From DATDRQ01 sp035291645 (GTDB lineage: Bacteria > Chloroflexota > Anaerolineae > Anaerolineales > UBA4823): a stretch of 9,362 nucleotides of DNA. How positions within the stretch are numbered: the first letter of the stretch is position 1; each line of letters opens with the position of its first letter. A program made the translations under genes and the position numbers. This document shows positions 6,515 through 9,362 of the stretch, piece by piece. Below the pieces are notes generated by a model. The model did no database searches. It saw nothing but the letters and a program-made list of their open reading frames with translations, and was not told the origin of the DNA. The stretch lies in the NCBI GenBank assembly GCA_035291645.1, contig DATDRQ010000309.1, forward strand, positions 1 to 9,362. Direction: 5' to 3'.

Positions 6515-6671
6515 AGAATTGACTTTAATGCAAAAACTAAAAACTCACCGCCAAGAGCGCTAAGAAATAAAATAAAGAGAGCGATAAATTGGCGCAATTT
6601 TCAAACATTCCATCAAGAGTCTTAGAGTCCTTAGCGGTTCAAATTGACCTTTTTGCATTAGAGCCAGAATT
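6515..6671. mobile_element. MITE-like element with terminal inverted repeats and flanking direct repeat
   Basis: The element spans 6521-6665 (145 bp). Left end GACTTTAATGCAAAAA (6521-6536) and the complement of the right end, GGCTCTAATGCAAAAA (6650-6665), match at 14 of 16 positions, 11 of them contiguous. Immediately outside on both sides is AGAATT (6515-6520 and 6666-6671), a candidate 6-bp target-site duplication. A second inner inverted repeat, ACCGCCAAGAGCGCTAAG against CTTAGAGTCCTTAGCGGTT, makes most of the element foldable. It has no coding capacity, so it would depend on a transposase elsewhere. It lies between the permease gene and the divergent DUF2877 gene. Confidence 0.6.
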
Positions 6672-6966
6672 GATAGAACGGCCAATACTTCCTATGGATA
6701 TCTACAAGGAGCGGTAAAGACGAATAGATGATCCGGTTGAGTCACGTTTTCCGAAAGAGTCCGTTGGATATTACGAGCAGGAGAAGGGTGATCGAGTTGC
6801 AGGGTGATGGTCATCGAGAAGAGTCCGCGGGTGTCCCTCGTCGATCCTGAAATAAATTATGGTTACCGGTTTATTATGGCCTTTTTATAGGTGCAGGCTC
6901 AATTACCAAATGTCACATTCTTGATATAACTTTTATCCTTCTGGGTAGCTGTACTTTTTGGAGTTA
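6672..6966. other. Non-coding AT-rich part of the divergent intergenic region
   Basis: I see no supported gene, RNA or clear promoter here. It contains a TTACCAAATGTCACA segment (6903-6917) that recurs in variant form at 7075-7086, and a -10-like TATAAC at 6925-6930 without a matching -35. Confidence 0.5.
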
Positions 6967-7042
6967 CGCAGTTCAGGAGGAAATTGTGGATGTTTGGGCG
7001 GGCATCGCCCGCCCAAACATCCACATCCTCCCACCAACTGCG
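6967..7042. repeat. Strong cruciform/hairpin upstream of the DUF2877 gene
   Basis: The core is a perfect 18-bp inverted repeat, 6986-7003 against 7007-7024, with a 3-nt loop (ATC) and a GC-rich apex GGGCGGGC/GCCCGCCC. Outer arms continue with AGGAGG (6975-6980) against CCTCCC (7027-7032) and a perfect CGCAGTT (6967-6973) / AACTGCG (7036-7042). No T-run follows, and it lies upstream of a gene start, not downstream of a gene. It may be a REP/MITE-type repeat or a regulatory structure. Confidence 0.7.
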
Positions 7043-7087
7043 AAAGTCCTGACTTTATTATATTACACACTTTTCCAAATGACACAA

Positions 7088-7093
7088 TATAAT
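7088..7093 (+). promoter_or_regulatory. -10 box upstream of the DUF2877 gene
   Basis: Perfect TATAAT. Transcription would begin near 7100, giving a leader of about 31 nt to the ATG at 7132. The -35 is weak: TTACAC at 7063-7068 has 19-nt spacing. The box lies 46 nt after the cruciform. Confidence 0.5.
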
Positions 7094-7131
7094 CCGGGTT
7101 GGGATTCGCTTCTATTTCAAGAGTTTCAGCC

Positions 7132-8019
7132 ATGCCACTTACCGACCTGACCGTTTATAGCATGGGCGCGTTCGCCGCTCGGATCCTGGCGCAGGGGGGA
7201 CAGGCCTCCGTCTACGGCAACACCTCCCGCGGCTACTTCCTGCTGGTGCGCTCCCGTTGGGTTATCTTTCTCACGTCCGCGGTCGAGCGGGGGCCACTCA
7301 CCCTGAATTTGCGTGGAGATTTTGGCGCGCTGCGGGAGTTAAGATCCGGGACTCCTGTGGAGATACAGGCGGGCGGCCTGGAGTTCCTTTCGCCGCCCCT
7401 CTGCCTGGACCTGGGACAGGCCCTGCGCTGGGAACCGCCCGAGAGGCCGGCGGCGATGCTCTCCCCCGGGGAAAGACGGTACCGGCAGGTTGCGGTTGGC
7501 AGGCAGCTCGTGGCTCAACCAGGGGCGTCCGGGGCTAGCAAATTGCTATCGGTGCTGCTGGACTTGCCCGCTCCCGGAGATGGATTCGATGAGCCGGTTT
7601 TCTCCCTTTCTGAGGTGGAAATCTTGCGGATGGCGTTGAAAAGCCGGGACGTGCAGCGCATCCTGGCGGCCCTGGAATGGTTCCTGGGGCGCGGCCCGGG
7701 GCTGACGCCGGCCGGAGATGACCTGGTCGCCGGACTGCTGCTTGCGCTGCACCGCTGGGGCGATGTGCTTTGCCCCGGATTGGACCTTGCGGAGCTCAGC
7801 CGCGAATTGTTGCCGCTGGCCTACCGCAATACCAGCACCCTGGCGGCGAACCTGGTCGAGTGCGCCGCTGTAGGACAGGCGGATGAGCGCCTGGTGGCCG
7901 CGCTCGACGGCCTGATGGCGGGGGATCCGAATCCCGGCGATTGCGCCGCGCTCCTGCTGGATTACGGCAGCTCCTCCGGCTGCGACGCCTTCCTCGGCAT
8001 GCTGCTGGGGGGAGGGTGA
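7132..8019 (+). CDS. DUF2877 protein, YlbF/AllH-like
   Basis: A 295-residue soluble protein. The diagnostic DUF2877 block GRGPGLTPAGDDLVAGLL is at residues 187-204. It is followed by NTSTLAANLVECAAVGQ (233-249) and the C-terminal SSGCDAFLGMLLG (281-293). In E. coli the DUF2877 protein YlbF (AllH) is encoded with FdrA and YlbE in the anaerobic allantoin genes; from memory, the three are reported as parts of oxamate carbamoyltransferase. A role in purine or ureide nitrogen use fits the divergent nucleobase permease and dehydrogenase subunit, but no FdrA- or YlbE-like gene lies beside it here. I chose the ATG at 7132 (MPLTDLTVYSMG). A TTG at 7099 is in frame but falls at the predicted transcription start. 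Only a weak AAGAG precedes the ATG. It is followed by a perfect hairpin. Confidence 0.85.
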   Translation: MPLTDLTVYSMGAFAARILAQGGQASVYGNTSRGYFLLVRSRWVIFLTSAVERGPLTLNLRGDFGALRELRSGTPVEIQAGGLEFLSPPLCLDLGQALRWEPPERPAAMLSPGERRYRQVAVGRQLVAQPGASGASKLLSVLLDLPAPGDGFDEPVFSLSEVEILRMALKSRDVQRILAALEWFLGRGPGLTPAGDDLVAGLLLALHRWGDVLCPGLDLAELSRELLPLAYRNTSTLAANLVECAAVGQADERLVAALDGLMAGDPNPGDCAALLLDYGSSSGCDAFLGMLLGGG

Positions 8020-8043
8020 CACCCTTCATTTTGCTGAAAAGAA

Positions 8044-8076
8044 GGGGCTGTCTGATTCTTCTTTTCAGACAGCCCC
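8044..8076. terminator. Bidirectional hairpin terminator between convergent genes
   Basis: GGGGCTGTCTGA (8044-8055) and TCAGACAGCCCC (8065-8076) form a perfect 12-bp stem with a 9-nt loop. It lies 24 nt after the DUF2877 stop and 43 nt after the stop of the convergent minus-strand gene. The side facing minus-strand transcription runs into TTCTTTTCAG, a better T-tract than GGTTTGTG on the plus side. Confidence 0.75.
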
Positions 8077-8119
8077 GGTTTGTGCAATCGCAATTTGGGA
8101 GAAAAACTACCCGGAAGCC

Positions 8120-9362
8120 TCAGCGGCGGGCGTAGAAGGCATCTTCGACCGTACGGCCATCTAAAGTTACAGCCCGGCGCATGTCCGTCCAGACACCGTG
8201 GACGCGGCCTGAGGTATCCACCGCAATCCCATTGTAATCACCGATGAAGGTCGCGCAGCCCTCACAACCTTCCGCTTGCGAACCTGCACGGAAGAACAGG
8301 CTGTTGTCTGGGTTGGAGGGTGCCTGGCTGACCACTTGAAGAGAGAAGGAAGGAGCACCTGAACCTGACCACGAGGCGATGGTGATGTCATACAGATTCC
8401 GGTCGGTGCGCCCGTCCATGTAGAGCACGTGCAGGGAGCCATCCGGTCCAACATCGGCCCAAGGGAACCACTGATCGCTGTCCGGCGAATTGTCCACGCG
8501 GATGCGGGCAGCCAGGTTTGTGTCGGTGCCGTCATCTCCACCGGTCCAGGTTGCACCGCCATTGTCGGAGTAGGCCAGGAAAATGTTGGTATCCGTCACG
8601 GGATCGGGCCGACTGTTCAGCCCGTCGGCATTGTCGGCGAAGACGATGAAAATCCTGCCTGTGTTCGGGTCTACGACGATATTGCCTGCCGAATTGACTC
8701 GGAACTGATGACCAGTCAATGTGGTGCGGAAGCCTACATTGATCGGATAGTCGCCGCTCTCGCCCACCGGCGGCGCAGTGTAGCTGTCCTCGAGCTGCAC
8801 CACATGCACCGGATCGGTCCAGGTCTCGCCACCGTCCTCAGACTTTACCAGCATAATCTGCGATTCGTACCTCTCGGGCGCTTCCCAGGCCTGCTCGTTC
8901 TGCTCGTTGTGGAAGTGCACGTAGAGGACGCCGTTCGGCCCAACTGCTGGGTAAGCGAACTGGTCCTGGTCGCATTCAAAGGCGTCTTCACCCTCGAGAA
9001 CGTCGTCGGCATCATCCTGGAAGGTGCAGTAAGACTCGTTCCTTCCGGAGATTTCCTTTGGTTCGGTCCATGTCTGGCCAGCATCGTCAGAGTACGAGAA
9101 CATCACGGGTGATTCGTCGTAGAAGCCTTTTTCAACGCGGAAGCCGACCCACACCAAGTACAGACGCCCGAAGGAGGGGCTATCCGGGTTATTGTCGGCG
9201 GTGATCCACTCCTTATCGTTGAAGATCTCCTGTGCAGCCCGGTCCGATCCGATCCCTTTCGCCACGGTGACCGGCTTATCCCAGTTCAATCCGCCATCCC
9301 AGGTGGCTACCTCCTGGGATGGCGGATTGAACTGGGATAAGCCGGTCACCGTGGCGAAAGGG
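8120..9362 (-). CDS. Asp-box (BNR/sialidase-like) beta-propeller protein, 5'-truncated
   Basis: About 395 residues of genuine sequence at the C-terminal end of a sialidase-superfamily beta-propeller. Asp boxes (S/T-x-D-x-G-x-x-W) appear four times: TWDGGLNW, SDDAGQTW, SEDGGETW and SDNGGATW. Hydrophobic strands such as RLYLVWVGF, VLYVHFHN and RIFIVFADN lie between them. The end GDYNGIAVDTSGRVHGVWTDMRR is typical of bacterial sialidase-like proteins of unknown substrate. The Asp boxes shape propeller blades and are not catalytic, so enzymatic activity is not shown. Such proteins are usually exported, but the N-terminus is missing. The frame stays open to the window edge, yet 9304-9362 is a fold-back copy of the gene itself, so the GTG at 9349 is not the true start. 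Real coding sequence runs leftwards from about 9304. It converges on the DUF2877 gene across a shared terminator. Confidence 0.85.
   Translation of the reverse strand, partial: PFATVTGLSQFNPPSQEVATWDGGLNWDKPVTVAKGIGSDRAAQEIFNDKEWITADNNPDSPSFGRLYLVWVGFRVEKGFYDESPVMFSYSDDAGQTWTEPKEISGRNESYCTFQDDADDVLEGEDAFECDQDQFAYPAVGPNGVLYVHFHNEQNEQAWEAPERYESQIMLVKSEDGGETWTDPVHVVQLEDSYTAPPVGESGDYPINVGFRTTLTGHQFRVNSAGNIVVDPNTGRIFIVFADNADGLNSRPDPVTDTNIFLAYSDNGGATWTGGDDGTDTNLAARIRVDNSPDSDQWFPWADVGPDGSLHVLYMDGRTDRNLYDITIASWSGSGAPSFSLQVVSQAPSNPDNSLFFRAGSQAEGCEGCATFIGDYNGIAVDTSGRVHGVWTDMRRAVTLDGRTVEDAFYARR
9254..9362. repeat. Perfect 50-bp fold-back inverted repeat at the window end (probable artefact)
   Basis: 9254-9303 and 9313-9362 are exact reverse complements (50 of 50), separated by the 9-nt spacer TGGCTACCT. 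The right arm stops exactly at the end of the window, so the fold-back may have been longer. The left arm is normal coding sequence of the Asp-box protein; the right arm is the same sequence turned around. Confidence 0.95.

Noticed and set aside
7099..7131. TTG at 7099 as the start of the DUF2877 gene
   Set aside because: It coincides with the predicted transcription start from the 7088-7093 box, adds 11 non-family residues, and the ATG at 7132 better fits the N-terminus.
6933..7133. Minus-strand open frame of 66 codons across the cruciform
   Set aside because: It runs through both arms of the hairpin and overlaps the start of the DUF2877 gene; no family features or convincing ribosome site.
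1..9362. CRISPR array, tRNA or rRNA genes
   Set aside because: No regularly spaced repeats and no recognisable tRNA or rRNA sequence were seen on either strand.

Overview
The window is GC-rich, with AT-richer intergenic DNA. It looks like bacterial metagenomic or draft-genome sequence. A Chloroflexota (Anaerolineae-like) source is my best inference. It rests on REP-like repeats of the GTCACCCTGAGCCAAGCGAAGG type, leaderless promoters and gene style, not on any marker gene, so it is not certain.

Left part (1-1951): a divergent pair. On the minus strand is a polytopic membrane protein, possibly a GT-C-type glycosyltransferase, running off the left edge. On the plus strand is a coiled-coil/C4 zinc-ribbon protein of the DUF164 family. 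Both start codons sit 6-7 nt after a -10 hexamer, so both mRNAs are probably leaderless.

Insertion sequence (about 2100-3760): an apparently intact IS110-family element. Its 420-residue DEDD transposase is bounded by a 12-bp perfect subterminal inverted repeat (2106-2117 / 3739-3750). A structured non-coding stretch of about 250 nt follows the gene. This layout matches the IS1111 subgroup, whose 3' non-coding part encodes a guide (seek/bridge) RNA. REP-like palindromes lie on both sides.

Nucleobase region (3964-8019): on the minus strand, a UraA-type NCS2 nucleobase permease is followed by a lone FAD-binding subunit of the xanthine dehydrogenase/CO dehydrogenase family. Diverging from them on the plus strand is a DUF2877 protein, related to E. 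coli YlbF/AllH of the anaerobic allantoin genes. Together they suggest uptake and breakdown of purines or ureides. The Fe-S and molybdopterin subunits of the dehydrogenase are not next to the FAD subunit. The 700-nt divergent intergenic region holds an operator-like palindrome, a 145-bp MITE-like element with a 6-bp direct repeat on each side, and a strong cruciform.

Right part (8020-9362): a perfect hairpin separates the DUF2877 gene from a convergent gene for an Asp-box (BNR/sialidase-like) beta-propeller protein, truncated at its 5' end. The last 109 bases are a 50-bp perfect fold-back palindrome made of that gene's own coding sequence. This is most likely a contig-end assembly or amplification artefact, so the apparent start of that gene is false.
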